Shown: positions 1 to 8,341 of the stretch, one piece after another
Layout of the letters: every line of letters starts with the position of its first letter
Position numbering within the stretch: position 1 is the stretch's first letter
NCBI RefSeq assembly: GCF_039793925.1
Contig: NZ_JBAMME010000334.1
Span: forward strand, 15,307-79,306
Source: Thermogutta sp039793925
Lineage (GTDB): Bacteria; Planctomycetota; Planctomycetia; Pirellulales; Thermoguttaceae
DNA: 64,000 bases
Direction of reading: 5' to 3'
Made by a program: the position numbers and the translations under genes
The notes under the pieces: model-generated
Told to the model about the DNA's origin: nothing
Seen by the model: only the letters and a program-made list of their open reading frames with translations
The model's database searches: none

Positions 1-526
1 TCTCCGTTCGCTGTGATCCGGTCAATCCGGAAGTGTGGGTCAATAAATGCCTTACAAGTAGAGGCTTTTCCAGGGGTTTGCCATTCACCTTGATTTCCGC
101 GAATTCGGGCAGGTACTTGGTTACTGGATCATCCAAATTGACTTTTCCGCGGTCGACGAGAATCATAAGCCCCGTGGCCGTGATCGGCTTGGTCATCGAG
201 GCGATCTGAAAGAGAGAGTCTTTTTGCATGGGAATTTTGGCATCGAGGTCCGCCCAGCCAACCGCTTCCCAGTGGACAATCTTTCCCTTCCTGGCCAGGA
301 GCGTTACCGCCCCGGCAATTTCTCCGTCGGCCACAAACTGCTCCATTCGGGGGCGGATTTTCGCCAGAACATCGCTTTTTAAGCCCACATCTTCCGGTTT
401 GGCCTGGGGAAGAGGCCAATTGGCGTTGGTTTCCCCGGCAACGGCCGCTGGAAGTACCCGCAGCATGAAGCATGCGACCAGGGCCATCACCCATCGACAG
501 TGGCACTCAGCAACGGCACATTTCAT
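1..526 (-). CDS. Beta-lactamase-family serine hydrolase, N-terminal part (runs off the window)
   Basis: Reading leftward from ATG at 526 gives 175 residues before the window edge, so the C-terminal part is missing. The start is preceded by AAGGAGAG at good spacing. The first ~31 residues look like a Sec signal peptide (hydrophobic stretch MALVACFMLRVLPAAVAG), so the enzyme is probably exported. The mature part carries the class C/PBP4-like nucleophile motif SMTK in 'FQIASMTKPITATG' and the typical follow-on 'VNLDDPVTKYLPEF' and 'LLVRHLLTHTSGL'. The family covers esterases, D-aminopeptidases and penicillin-binding-like hydrolases; the substrate cannot be told from this part. It lies beyond the rplI terminator and looks like a separate unit. 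Confidence 0.88.
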   Translation of the reverse strand, partial: MKCAVAECHCRWVMALVACFMLRVLPAAVAGETNANWPLPQAKPEDVGLKSDVLAKIRPRMEQFVADGEIAGAVTLLARKGKIVHWEAVGWADLDAKIPMQKDSLFQIASMTKPITATGLMILVDRGKVNLDDPVTKYLPEFAEIKVNGKPLEKPLLVRHLLTHTSGLTGSQRTE

Positions 527-697
527 CGCGGACTCTCCTTCCCAGGTTTCCACTTTAGTGCCCGATCCCCGACGCGAGTAACAGCTCTAAAGAATAGTGC
601 CATTGTGCCCGCTGAGCCAAGCGATGTCAAAACCCCATCAGCCTATCAATTGAGACTGGCCGGGCCTGTCAGAAAAAGCGCCAACTGAGCAGAGCGC

Positions 698-720
698 GAA
701 AAAATCCCCCAGTAGGGGAT
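698..720 (-). terminator. Intrinsic terminator after rplI
   Basis: Read on the minus strand, ATCCCC (720-715) pairs with GGGGAT (709-704) around a 5-base loop and is followed by six T (704-699). It lies 35 bases after the rplI stop, so it closes the prs-to-rplI run. Confidence 0.8.
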
Positions 721-754
721 CACAAGTTTAAATCCGCGAAGGCCAGCAAATCGT

Positions 755-1303
755 TTACTTTCTGCCGCCCAGTTGGGTGTCGCCCACAGTAGGAACCACC
801 CACACCTTCAGATCGGCCTCGATATCGTGCCCGAGGTGAATCCGCACGGTGTACAAACCAAGTTCCTTGAGCGGACCCTGCAGACGAACCTGATCCGGCG
901 ACACGTTGACATTCTGGGCCTTCAACGCCTTGGAAATCTCGTTGGGGCCCACGGACCCGTAAAGGTGCCCTTCTTCGTTGGCGTTGGCTTCGATGGAAAT
1001 ACTCATCTGCGAGATATTTTCCGCCAGTTGCCGGAGACTGGAGATCCGAGCCCGTTCGATCTCCAGCAATCGCGCCTTGTGTTTTTCCACCATCCGTTTG
1101 TGGTGCTCCGTCGCGATGGTGGCGAGCCCCTGGGGAATGAGATAATTTACGGCGTAACCCCGTTTGACCTCCACAACATCCCCCGCCTTTCCAAGGTGCT
1201 CCACATTCTGCACGAGGAGAAGCTGGACACCCCCATGAGGACCTCGCGGCAATCCGCGAACCCCATGTTGCCGTGATTTTTTCTTGCCTTTCACCTGGTT
1301 CAT
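755..1303 (-). CDS. rplI: 50S ribosomal protein L9
   Basis: Structural protein of the large ribosomal subunit (binds 23S rRNA with its N-domain). The 182-residue product matches L9: 'VQNVEHLGKAGDVVEVKRGYAVNYLIPQGLA' spans the N-domain, a long charged helix follows (~65-95), and the C-domain ends in 'LGLYTVRIHLGHDIEADLKVWV'. Compared with the usual start (MKVILLEDV...), there are about 26 extra basic residues (KGKKKSRQ...) and no ATG/GTG/TTG codon sits at the canonical position, so the extension is probably real; I recall similar extensions in other planctomycetes. GAGG lies 7 bases before the ATG. It is the last gene of the run and follows ssb with a 169-base gap where rpsR often sits in other bacteria. 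Confidence 0.96.
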   Translation of the reverse strand: MNQVKGKKKSRQHGVRGLPRGPHGGVQLLLVQNVEHLGKAGDVVEVKRGYAVNYLIPQGLATIATEHHKRMVEKHKARLLEIERARISSLRQLAENISQMSISIEANANEEGHLYGSVGPNEISKALKAQNVNVSPDQVRLQGPLKELGLYTVRIHLGHDIEADLKVWVVPTVGDTQLGGRK

Positions 1304-1472
1304 AAGCCAACCTCAACCGGAATATTTCTGCTTTTTCCGCAGCCTATGAGTGCGATGCTACTTGTTGTCTTTCTACGTGGTGCGGATAAACCGCCTGAAT
1401 TTTTAGCCTGTGTCCGTCGCCGTTTGCTCCACACGAAGGCCGTCGAGTCAGACAATCCCGCGGCAGTTGACT

Positions 1473-1922
1473 TCAGAACGGCACATCGTCCTCTGGTGGA
1501 AAATCCTCCACCGGCGCAACGTCCGGCGCGGGCGTCCCGCTGCCCGGCCCTGCGGCCCCGGCCCTGCCTCCAGTGCCTACATTATTTCCGGCCCCGCGCC
1601 CACCCAACATTTGCATGCGCTCCGCCACAACCCGTAATTTGGAGCGCTTTTCCCCTTCCTTTTCCCAGGTATCGAGGCGTAACCGCCCTTCAATCAATAC
1701 CGGCGCCCCTTTTGTCAGGTACTCCCCCGCAACTTCGGCTGTCCGCCCCCACAGTGTGACATCCACATAAACCACTTCGTCCACCCATTCTCCGCTCGCA
1801 CTTTTTCGCCGTTCGTTGACAGCGATTCCGATATCGCAGACGGCCGTTCCACTCGGCGTGTAACGAACCTCGGGATCCCTCGTCAAATTTCCCACCAGAA
1901 TCACTCGATTGAAATTCGCCAT
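1473..1922 (-). CDS. ssb: Single-stranded DNA-binding protein
   Basis: SSB coats single-stranded DNA in replication and repair. The 149-residue product has the OB fold start 'MANFNRVILVGNLTRDPEVR', the 'VDVTLWGRTAEVAGEYLTKGAPVLIEGRL' core, a glycine/proline-rich linker (~110-138) and the acidic tip 'DFPPEDDVPF' that recruits partner proteins. I chose ATG at 1922 because GGGAGGTGG precedes it at proper spacing; an in-frame GTG three codons upstream lies inside that ribosome-binding site. It sits between rpsF and rplI, the usual bacterial neighbourhood. Confidence 0.96.
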   Translation of the reverse strand: MANFNRVILVGNLTRDPEVRYTPSGTAVCDIGIAVNERRKSASGEWVDEVVYVDVTLWGRTAEVAGEYLTKGAPVLIEGRLRLDTWEKEGEKRSKLRVVAERMQMLGGRGAGNNVGTGGRAGAAGPGSGTPAPDVAPVEDFPPEDDVPF

Positions 1923-2019
1923 ACTTTCCACCTCCCGCCCACGAGGTCCCCGAGCCGCAGCTTGGTGAACGGGCGCATGCTAAGACTTGATCGCGCCCCC
2001 CGCATGAGGTTCGCTCCGA

Positions 2020-2457
2020 TCATTCGTCGACGACATCAGCGTCTTCCAGTTCCTCCACATCCGCCTCGTCGTCAACCTCTTCGTCTACCCCCAGATCCGC
2101 TTCAGACACGGTACGAACGGCCACCTGGCCGCCTCTCGCGTGTTCCACGAGGACGTCAATAATCCGGGGATCAATCTTGATGTGCATAAACCGCAGGATA
2201 TCCGGTGCAAGCTGCAAGCGGCGGCGGATCTCATCCATTTTTGTGCTTTCACACTTGAAGTAAATCAGCCAGTATGTACCCCGCCGCTGTTTTTTGATCG
2301 GGTACGCCAGACGGCGTTCCTCCCAAATACGGCTCACCAAAATCTCCGCGCCGTATTCCGTCAGGACATCTGTGATTTGCCGGACCACACCATCGGGGTC
2401 ACGGGCAAATTTGTTGGAATCCAGAATGTAAAGGCCTTCGTAAAAGTTCTGCGCCAA
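2020..2457 (-). CDS. rpsF: 30S ribosomal protein S6
   Basis: S6 of the small subunit, normally partner of S18. The product starts 'LAQNFYEGLYILDSNKFARDPD' and contains the family signature 'RLAYPIKKQRRGTYWLIYF'. The likely start is TTG at 2457, with GGAAGGAGAGG ending just before it; the in-frame GTG at 2484 has no such site. The C-terminus carries a strongly acidic tail of ~25 residues (DEEVDDEADVEELEDADV), longer than in E. coli mature S6 but similar to its polyglutamated tail in charge. 145 residues with the TTG start. Confidence 0.94.
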   Translation of the reverse strand: MAQNFYEGLYILDSNKFARDPDGVVRQITDVLTEYGAEILVSRIWEERRLAYPIKKQRRGTYWLIYFKCESTKMDEIRRRLQLAPDILRFMHIKIDPRIIDVLVEHARGGQVAVRTVSEADLGVDEEVDDEADVEELEDADVVDE

Positions 2458-2547
2458 ATGACCTCTCCTTCCACTCAATCGCACCTACTATGGAGGGCTC
2501 AATATCTCTGAATTGCACTTCTCCATGTACCGCGTCACTGACCGGCG

Positions 2548-3120
2548 TCAGCGATCGCCCGCGTTAAAGCGGTTCATGCATGCCTGTATCCCTTCATGCA
2601 CCCAGAGCTCCACTCCGTCGGCCGCCCGGCGATACGCCTCCCGCATCACCGCTTCTTCCTGCGGAGTAAACCGGGACAGAACGAACCGAACCGCATCCTG
2701 ACCAGGCGGCGGTGCGCCGATTCCGATTCGCAACCTTGGAACGGCCTCCGTCCCCAATACCCGGATCACATCCGCCAAGCCCTTATGCCCACCCGCTGAC
2801 CCTCTCGCGCGAAACCGCAATCTACCGAGCGGCAGGTTCAAATCATCGCACACCACTAAAATGTCGTCAGGGGAAAGCTTGTAAAAATCTTTTACCGCCC
2901 CGACACTCTGGCCGCTGCGGTTCATATAGGTCGTCGGGCTGAGCAAAAGGACCTTCGCCCCTCTTATCGTAACGTCCAACGTCTCGCCCGAAAACCGACG
3001 CCTCACCTGCTGCCCCTCGGCAAACCGGTGGGCAAGCTCCCGGAGCACTTCATACCCGACGTTGTGACGGGTCCCTTCGTATTCCCGTCCAGGATTCCCC
3101 AACCCCACAACCACTTTCAT
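2548..3120 (-). CDS. pth: Peptidyl-tRNA hydrolase
   Basis: Releases tRNA from peptidyl-tRNAs dropped by the ribosome. The 190-residue product begins 'MKVVVGLGNPGREYEGTRHN' with the catalytic histidine in GTRHNVG, and has 'PTTYMNRSGQSV', 'LVVCDDLNLPLGRLRFR' and 'GSAGGHKGLADVI', all diagnostic for bacterial Pth. I prefer ATG at 3120 because it matches the family length; an in-frame GTG at 3192 would add 24 residues (MFRIGDWLRSWW...) with no clear ribosome-binding site either way. It lies directly downstream of rplY, the common rplY-pth arrangement. Confidence 0.95.
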   Translation of the reverse strand: MKVVVGLGNPGREYEGTRHNVGYEVLRELAHRFAEGQQVRRRFSGETLDVTIRGAKVLLLSPTTYMNRSGQSVGAVKDFYKLSPDDILVVCDDLNLPLGRLRFRARGSAGGHKGLADVIRVLGTEAVPRLRIGIGAPPPGQDAVRFVLSRFTPQEEAVMREAYRRAADGVELWVHEGIQACMNRFNAGDR

Positions 3121-3224
3121 GGGTGGCAGTTCCGTCGAGGTTTCTCTCCAGGAGCTCCACCACGAGCGTAGCCAATCCCCTATTCGGAACACGCCACCGC
3201 GACTCCCGGGAGGTCACCCCCGCA

Positions 3225-3863
3225 CTACTCCTTGTCCTCTTCTTCCTCGGCAGCTTTCTTGCGTCCGATAACTTCCGGTTCGGCAGGTCCGGGTGCTGGC
3301 GCCGCTTCCTCAATCTCTTCCTCACCAGCCGGAGCATGACACACCACGACAACCTCGTCGGGACCCACGAGGGCCTTGGCTCCCTCTGGTAACGCGATGT
3401 CCTTTACCATAATTGCCCCACCCAATCCAAGCTGGGTGATCAGCACCACAAGCTTCTCCGGGATCTTGTCCACCTCACACTCAATCGCCAGACTATGGAG
3501 ATGCTGCGCCAAACGCCCACCTGCTTTCACGCCTGGCGCATCCCCCCGCAATTCGATGGGCACCTCGGTGCGAACCCGCTCGTGGGCACTGACCCGCGTC
3601 AAATCGACGTGAAGGATCTCCTTCCCCCACGTATCCCACTGCAATTCCTTGATGTAGGCCTGTTCACGGACGGCCCCTGTCAACTGGATAAGCCGCGTAC
3701 CGTGCCGAACGGCAGCCGCCAGCACGTCACGTGGCAAGCTCAAACACACGTTCTCCTGCTTGTGTCCATAGAGGATCGCGGGCACTTTTCCCGAAGCGCG
3801 GAGCCGCTTGTTCCTCCTTTTCCCGCCCGGTGATCGGAATTCGACAGGTATCTGCTCGATCAT
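3225..3863 (-). CDS. rplY: 50S ribosomal protein L25/general stress protein Ctc
   Basis: Binds 5S rRNA. The 212-residue product has the N-terminal L25 domain ('KRLRASGKVPAILYGHKQENV') and the C-terminal TL5/CTC beta domain ('VRTEVPIELRGDAPGVKAGG', 'LPEGAKALVGPDEVVVVCHAP'). The last ~40 residues are an alanine/proline/glutamate-rich acidic tail. It is followed by pth and preceded by prs about 290 bases upstream, so it may have its own promoter. Confidence 0.95.
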   Translation of the reverse strand: MIEQIPVEFRSPGGKRRNKRLRASGKVPAILYGHKQENVCLSLPRDVLAAAVRHGTRLIQLTGAVREQAYIKELQWDTWGKEILHVDLTRVSAHERVRTEVPIELRGDAPGVKAGGRLAQHLHSLAIECEVDKIPEKLVVLITQLGLGGAIMVKDIALPEGAKALVGPDEVVVVCHAPAGEEEIEEAAPAPGPAEPEVIGRKKAAEEEEDKE

Positions 3864-4154
3864 GGACCTACCCTAACGATGGTTCCTTCTCATTCGCCGC
3901 ACCGCCCGCCTGGAATAAACCCAAAGGCTGCCGGTACCTGACTGAATGGCAACTTTTTCAACACAAAACTCTTTCGGCGTGTTTTTTCCACTGCCTCCCG
4001 ATTGCGGAATGTTCCCGCCCCGGAGAGGTCATCGCCCAGGCGAATCGCGGTCGCTTGGAAAATCTTCATTTTTGGCGTTTTTTTGAAAATTGCAAGGGCA
4101 GCCCCCCGAAGGGGACTCCATGGGGCTCGATACCCATGAATACCCACGCTCCGT

Positions 4155-5114
4155 CTAGCGATACGTCCGGAAAAGTTTGCTAACCGACTCGTGCCGATGG
4201 ATCCGTTTAACGGCCTCTCCCAGAAGCTCCGAGACCGTGAGGACCCTCACATTGGGCAACCGACGGCTGTCGTCGAGTGGAATCGTGTCCGTGACCACGA
4301 TCTCCTCAGCCGGTGCCGCGGCCAGCCGCTCCACCGCTGGGCCGCAAAACACGGGATGCGTCGCCGCCAAATATATTTTTGCTGCCCCGGCTTCTTTCAC
4401 CATGTGAGCCGCACCCGAGATCGACCCTCCGGTACTGATCATGTCATCGAAGATCAGGGCCACCTTGCCCTTGACCGATTCGCCAATCAAATGCGCCTGA
4501 GAGGTCGTTGTCCCGCTGCTCCGCCGCTTATCCACAATCGCCAACTTGCCTCCGAAAACCGGAAGGTGAATCAACGTCCTCTTGATGGCACCCTCATCCG
4601 GGCTCACAACTACAATGTCTTCCAACGGAATTCCAAGACTGAGGAAATAGGAATCCAGCACCGGAGCCGCGTAGAGATGGTCGACAGGGATATCAAAAAA
4701 ACCCTGAAGTTGCGGGGCATGAAGGTCCATGGTGAGGACCCTGTCCGCGCCAGCCCGCGTTATCAAATTGGCCACCAGCTTCGCTGTGATAGGGACCCGG
4801 CCCTCATCTTTCCTGTCTTGTCTAGCATACCCAAAATACGGAATGACGGCCGTAATCCGTTCCGCACTCGCCCGCTTGAAGCTGTCGATCATGATGAGCA
4901 ACTCCATGAGGTTCTCATTCACCGGCGGGCAGGTGGGCTGAACGATGAAAATGTCACGGCCGCGGACGTCTTCCTCGATCTTGCACGAAATCTCACCATC
5001 TGGGAATCGACCGAGGGAGATTCTTCCCAATGGCAGGCCGACATAATCGGCCACTTTCTGGGCCAGCTCCGGATTGGCCCGACCGCTAAAAATCTTCATT
5101 TCATGCATGGACAT
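4155..5114 (-). CDS. prs: Ribose-phosphate pyrophosphokinase
   Basis: Makes PRPP from ribose 5-phosphate and ATP for purine, pyrimidine, histidine and tryptophan synthesis. The 319 residues show the class I family throughout: 'MKIFSGRANPELAQKVADY', 'LGRFPDGEI', the ATP-loop 'YFGYARQDRK', the metal/flexible loop 'DLHAPQLQGFFDIPVDHL' and the PRPP loop 'LIFDDMISTGGSI'. Start ATG at 5114; starts at codons 3 and 6 are also possible. It heads the minus-strand run of translation genes. Confidence 0.96.
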   Translation of the reverse strand: MSMHEMKIFSGRANPELAQKVADYVGLPLGRISLGRFPDGEISCKIEEDVRGRDIFIVQPTCPPVNENLMELLIMIDSFKRASAERITAVIPYFGYARQDRKDEGRVPITAKLVANLITRAGADRVLTMDLHAPQLQGFFDIPVDHLYAAPVLDSYFLSLGIPLEDIVVVSPDEGAIKRTLIHLPVFGGKLAIVDKRRSSGTTTSQAHLIGESVKGKVALIFDDMISTGGSISGAAHMVKEAGAAKIYLAATHPVFCGPAVERLAAAPAEEIVVTDTIPLDDSRRLPNVRVLTVSELLGEAVKRIHRHESVSKLFRTYR

Positions 5115-5305
5115 ACTCGCTCAATCCTCGCTTATTCACCGGCCCACCCCAAAGCCACGACAGTGCCCCATAAGTTTTCTGCCGCTTCGAGGAGTGCAAA
5201 ACCGGTCTTCTGAAGAATCCATCTTCGCCAAACTCCGGGTCTCCTTCCAGCGGGACCGCGTGGCAACACTGTTTTCAGAAAAAACAGAATCCGCCCACAC
5301 ACTTC

Positions 5306-5333
5306 TTGACAGTCAATACTCCCGCTTTATCCT
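5306..5333 (+). promoter_or_regulatory. Sigma70-type promoter ahead of the leader RNA and LRR gene
   Basis: TTGACA at 5306-5311, a 16-base spacer, and TATCCT at 5328-5333. The -35 box is a perfect match. Transcription would start near 5340, at the structured RNA described next. Confidence 0.6.
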
Positions 5334-5339
5334 ATAGTC

Positions 5340-5452
5340 TTTGCGATTGAAAGATCGTCTCTAAGGAGGCATCCCAAATCCTTAAAGCTCAAAGCGCCGC
5401 GAAGGCCTGCGCCACGACGAGGCGGCATGGATAGTGCCTCGTAACCTTTTTT
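5340..5452 (+). ncRNA. Putative ~113-nt structured RNA or riboswitch-like leader
   Basis: Bounded by the promoter above and an intrinsic terminator. Visible pairings are GCGAT/ATCGT (5343-5357, one G-U), TAAGGA/TCCTTA (5362-5367 with 5379-5384) and the terminator stem. The loop of the second hairpin holds GGCATCC (5368-5374), which can pair with GGAT...TGCC at 5429-5438, with a two-base bulge. That pairing would break the terminator stem. I could not match it to TPP, SAM, cobalamin, c-di-GMP, fluoride or SRP RNA consensus. It may be an sRNA or regulate the LRR gene at 5573. Confidence 0.4.
5417..5452 (+). terminator. Intrinsic terminator upstream of the LRR gene
   Basis: ACGAGGC (5417-5423) pairs with GCCTCGT (5436-5442) around a 12-base loop, followed four bases later by six T (5447-5452). 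It lies 120 bases before the LRR start, so it either ends a small RNA or acts as a conditional terminator. Confidence 0.65.
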
Positions 5453-5572
5453 GTGTTACCCAAAACGTGTTACCCGGGCTGGTTTGGGAGAGTCGGCTTT
5501 TATGGAACGGCATCCACAAACCGCCAGGATTTGCCAATCGTCCAATCTGCCTATAAATAAGAGCAATTGAGA

Positions 5573-6925
5573 ATGCCTAAACGGATGCTGGCCTGGTTCA
5601 CAAGCATTTTGGTGTTGATTGTGTCGGCGAATGGCCACACGGCCGGCGAGGTTTCTTCCGCGTCCGGAAACTTGACCGGCAACAGTCAGCAAACTGTTGA
5701 AAAATCCTCGGCCCAGTTGAATGAGCGCGGCAGTTCTCGCCCCGAGACGATCGAGGGTCAAAAGCTGACGACATCAGAGATACTCAACCGCCTTGTCCCC
5801 GAAGAGCAGGCCATCGCGCAGCGGCTTTTCAGCTTGGGAGCTTCTCTCGGTACGGATGTTAGTGGAACGGCCGCCCATATTGTCTCCGTCAATTTGGCAG
5901 GCAGACCGATCACCGAAGCAAACCTGGAACCCATTGGTCGGTTACGGGAATTACGTTCTCTTGTGCTCGATGGAACGCCCATCACTGATGTGGGTCTCGT
6001 TTACATCGCTCCCTTGCTCAAGTTGGAACAGATCTACCTTAATGGGACGCAAATCAGCGGAGCGGGGCTCGCCATCCTCGCAGAGTTGCCCAACTTGCGG
6101 GTGATCGAAGTGGCGGGAACCCGCGTCTCGGATCGGGGGGTGGCTTTTCTGGTCGGCATGCAGCATTTGGAAAGTCTGGCCCTTGGTGGGACGCTGGTGA
6201 CCGACCAGGCTATGGCTGAGATAGGAAAAATCGCGAGTCTCCGCTTTCTCGACCTGCGATTCACGCGTGTCGGAAATTCCGGCTTGCGGGCCCTCGCGCC
6301 GCTCCGCCTGCAATATCTCAACTTGATGGGCACGCGGGTGGATGACGAAGGGCTGGCTGCGCTCGCCACGATGAGTTCTTTACGCGAACTTTATCTGCCA
6401 CCAGGCGTTACCGACCAGGGCCTGCAACAGCTCTCCCCACTGAAAGACCTTGAATACCTTGGCCTTGCCGGAACACGCGTGACCGATCAAGGCACCCGGT
6501 TTCTCGCCGGTTTTGTGAACTTGAAAGGGCTCAATTTGTCGGGGACGCAGATTTCCGACGGCGGATTAGAAGCTCTCGTGGAACTCAAGAACTTGCAGTT
6601 CGTGGACCTGTCGCGAACGTTGATTACTGATAAGGCCGCACAAACAGTCTGTTCGTGGACCAAGCTCGTGTACCTCAATGTGGACGATACCAAAATCGGT
6701 GACATTTTTGTCTCTCACATTTGTAGCCGACTGCCTTTGGAATCGCTCGCCATTGCTCGGACCCTGGTAACTGATGCCGCCAGCGAAGCGCTCTCCAAGT
6801 GCGGGACACTCAAAATGCTCATTGCGTCGGATTCCAAAATGACCAGCGACGGCGTGGCTGCCCTCGCCAAACAAATGCCTCAAACACAAATAGTGTACAA
6901 TCCAACACAAAAGGGCAAGTTGTAA
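5573..6925 (+). CDS. Exported leucine-rich-repeat protein
   Basis: 450 residues starting at ATG 5573 (an in-frame TTG two codons earlier is less likely). Residues ~1-28 are a signal peptide. From ~95 to the end it consists of roughly fourteen ~24-residue repeats of the form 'L..L.L.GT.ITD.GL..L', e.g. 'LRSLVLDGTPITDVGLVYIA' and 'LKGLNLSGTQISDGGLEAL'. This cysteine-poor, internalin/F-box-like LRR type is abundant in planctomycetes and is expected to form a curved binding surface; the partner is unknown. It is a single gene behind the structured leader RNA. Confidence 0.88.
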   Translation: MPKRMLAWFTSILVLIVSANGHTAGEVSSASGNLTGNSQQTVEKSSAQLNERGSSRPETIEGQKLTTSEILNRLVPEEQAIAQRLFSLGASLGTDVSGTAAHIVSVNLAGRPITEANLEPIGRLRELRSLVLDGTPITDVGLVYIAPLLKLEQIYLNGTQISGAGLAILAELPNLRVIEVAGTRVSDRGVAFLVGMQHLESLALGGTLVTDQAMAEIGKIASLRFLDLRFTRVGNSGLRALAPLRLQYLNLMGTRVDDEGLAALATMSSLRELYLPPGVTDQGLQQLSPLKDLEYLGLAGTRVTDQGTRFLAGFVNLKGLNLSGTQISDGGLEALVELKNLQFVDLSRTLITDKAAQTVCSWTKLVYLNVDDTKIGDIFVSHICSRLPLESLAIARTLVTDAASEALSKCGTLKMLIASDSKMTSDGVAALAKQMPQTQIVYNPTQKGKL

Positions 6926-7001
6926 ATGTGTCAAGCATGTTATATTTGGAAATATTCACGGGGGAGGCCAAAACTCCGCTCCACAAAAAAACGCAAATCA
7001 G

Positions 7002-7029
7002 TTGCACTTTCAAAGCGGCCGTGTTAAAT
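7002..7029 (+). promoter_or_regulatory. Possible promoter of the DUF1559 gene
   Basis: TTGCAC at 7002-7007, 16-base spacer, TTAAAT at 7024-7029. It lies 90 bases before the start codon. Matches are moderate. Confidence 0.35.
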
Positions 7030-7118
7030 TTGGGCGAATGGGAATTCTTCTCGCAAGGGGCGAACCGGTCTTGTTGGGTATTTGTTCATTGGGGATGCTA
7101 GTAGAGGAGGTTTGACTC

Positions 7119-8204
7119 ATGGGACACGTTTCTAGCGCCAAGGTTCCAAAATGGAGAAAAGGGTTCACTCTCGTCGAGCTCCTGGTCGTGATCGCGATCA
7201 TCGGTATTTTGATCGCACTCCTCTTGCCTGCGGTGCAAGCCGCGCGGGAAGCGGCTCGCCGTAGCCAGTGCACCAACAACCTGAAACAATTTGCGTTGGC
7301 TGTCCATAATTACCACGACGTGTACAAAACGTTTCCCCGACAGAGCTACATCAGCTTTTTGCCCGGTTCGGGTGTGAATCGCGACCCGTGGCGGATCTGG
7401 CAAGGTTACAGCGTCCACACGATGATCCTGCCGTACATCGAACAGCGGGCCATTTATGATAGAATCGATTGGCGAATCTGGGACGGTTGGTACAACCAAC
7501 CCGCTCAACTCCGGCAGACCCCGATTCAGACCTTCCTGTGCCCGTCTGACATGAAGGCCCCTCAAACCGGGTGGCTAAACGGGCCGGGTTGCAATTATGC
7601 GGTCAACTCGGGCCCCTGGCTGATTTGGTGGGATTACAGTCAAGTATGTCCGGGCACCTTCCGGCCAAATCTTGAAACGACCATCGCCGAGGTCATCGAT
7701 GGCACGTCGAATACTATCATGGCCTCCGAAGTGCTCAAAGGGGATGACAACGGCGCCCAGTACCTGCCGGGCGAGCCCGTGCGGAACGTTATTCCAAGCT
7801 GGTACAATCACGGCGACCCCAATACCTATTTGGCTCCCACGCTGCGTAATCAACCGGTCCAGCCCTATATCGATAATCTGAACGCTTGGGGTATCCAATG
7901 CCAAGCTAATCGGGGCGACCACCTGAGCAACAACGGATGGAACTGGATGGGTGCGAACTATACCCAAACGGTCTTCAACACGATCGTACCGCCCAACTGG
8001 CAATATCCCACGTGCATTGCCGAGAATCCCCCGGGAATGGCCTCCGACCGGGACGGCGCCTATCCTGCCCGAAGCTATCACCCCGGTGGCTGCAACCACG
8101 CCATGGTGGATGGTTCGGTACGATTCATTTCCAATACGATCGATTTGCCGACGTATTGGGCGCTGGGCAGCCGGGCAGGACGTGAATCGGTGCAAGTTCC
8201 GTGA
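7119..8204 (+). CDS. DUF1559 protein with prepilin-type N-terminus
   Basis: 361 residues. The N-terminus has the prepilin cleavage/methylation signature 'KGFTLVELLVVIAIIGILIA' with the conserved Glu at +5, followed by 'LLPAVQAAREAARRSQCTNN' and 'NNLKQFALAVHNYHD', the hallmark start of the DUF1559 (SBP_bac_10-like) family that is massively expanded in planctomycetes. The C-terminal end has the family's 'SYHPGGCNHAMVDGSVRFIS'. The protein is probably processed by a type IV pilin peptidase and sits in the inner membrane or in a pseudopilus-like assembly; function unknown. AGAGGAGG lies 8 bases before ATG. A small lipoprotein follows and likely shares the transcript. Confidence 0.95.
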   Translation: MGHVSSAKVPKWRKGFTLVELLVVIAIIGILIALLLPAVQAAREAARRSQCTNNLKQFALAVHNYHDVYKTFPRQSYISFLPGSGVNRDPWRIWQGYSVHTMILPYIEQRAIYDRIDWRIWDGWYNQPAQLRQTPIQTFLCPSDMKAPQTGWLNGPGCNYAVNSGPWLIWWDYSQVCPGTFRPNLETTIAEVIDGTSNTIMASEVLKGDDNGAQYLPGEPVRNVIPSWYNHGDPNTYLAPTLRNQPVQPYIDNLNAWGIQCQANRGDHLSNNGWNWMGANYTQTVFNTIVPPNWQYPTCIAENPPGMASDRDGAYPARSYHPGGCNHAMVDGSVRFISNTIDLPTYWALGSRAGRESVQVP

Positions 8205-8260
8205 GAGTAACGTCAGACAAGGGCAAAAGCTCTTGGCGAAAATCCACGCCTGACGAACGA

Positions 8261-8296
8261 GCGGGCTGAGGCATGAACGTTTGGGCCTCAGCCTGC
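8261..8296 (+). other. Hairpin between the DUF1559 gene and the lipoprotein gene
   Basis: GGCTGAGGC (8264-8272) pairs with GCCTCAGCC (8285-8293). With one mismatch the stem extends to 12 pairs. No T run follows, so it may be an mRNA-stabilising or attenuating element rather than a full terminator. Confidence 0.45.
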
Positions 8297-8341
8297 TCTG
8301 GTTGACATTGTGTCTCAACTCGTGCAGGGAGGACTCCATCT

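Noticed and set aside
4191..5213. Plus-strand frame of 340 codons opposite prs
   Set aside because: Fully antisense to a well-supported prs gene, with no family signal.
5340..5452. Known riboswitch classes or SRP RNA for the leader RNA
   Set aside because: GGATAGTGCC resembles part of the TPP consensus, but the CTGAGA element is missing; SRP and others lack their core motifs.
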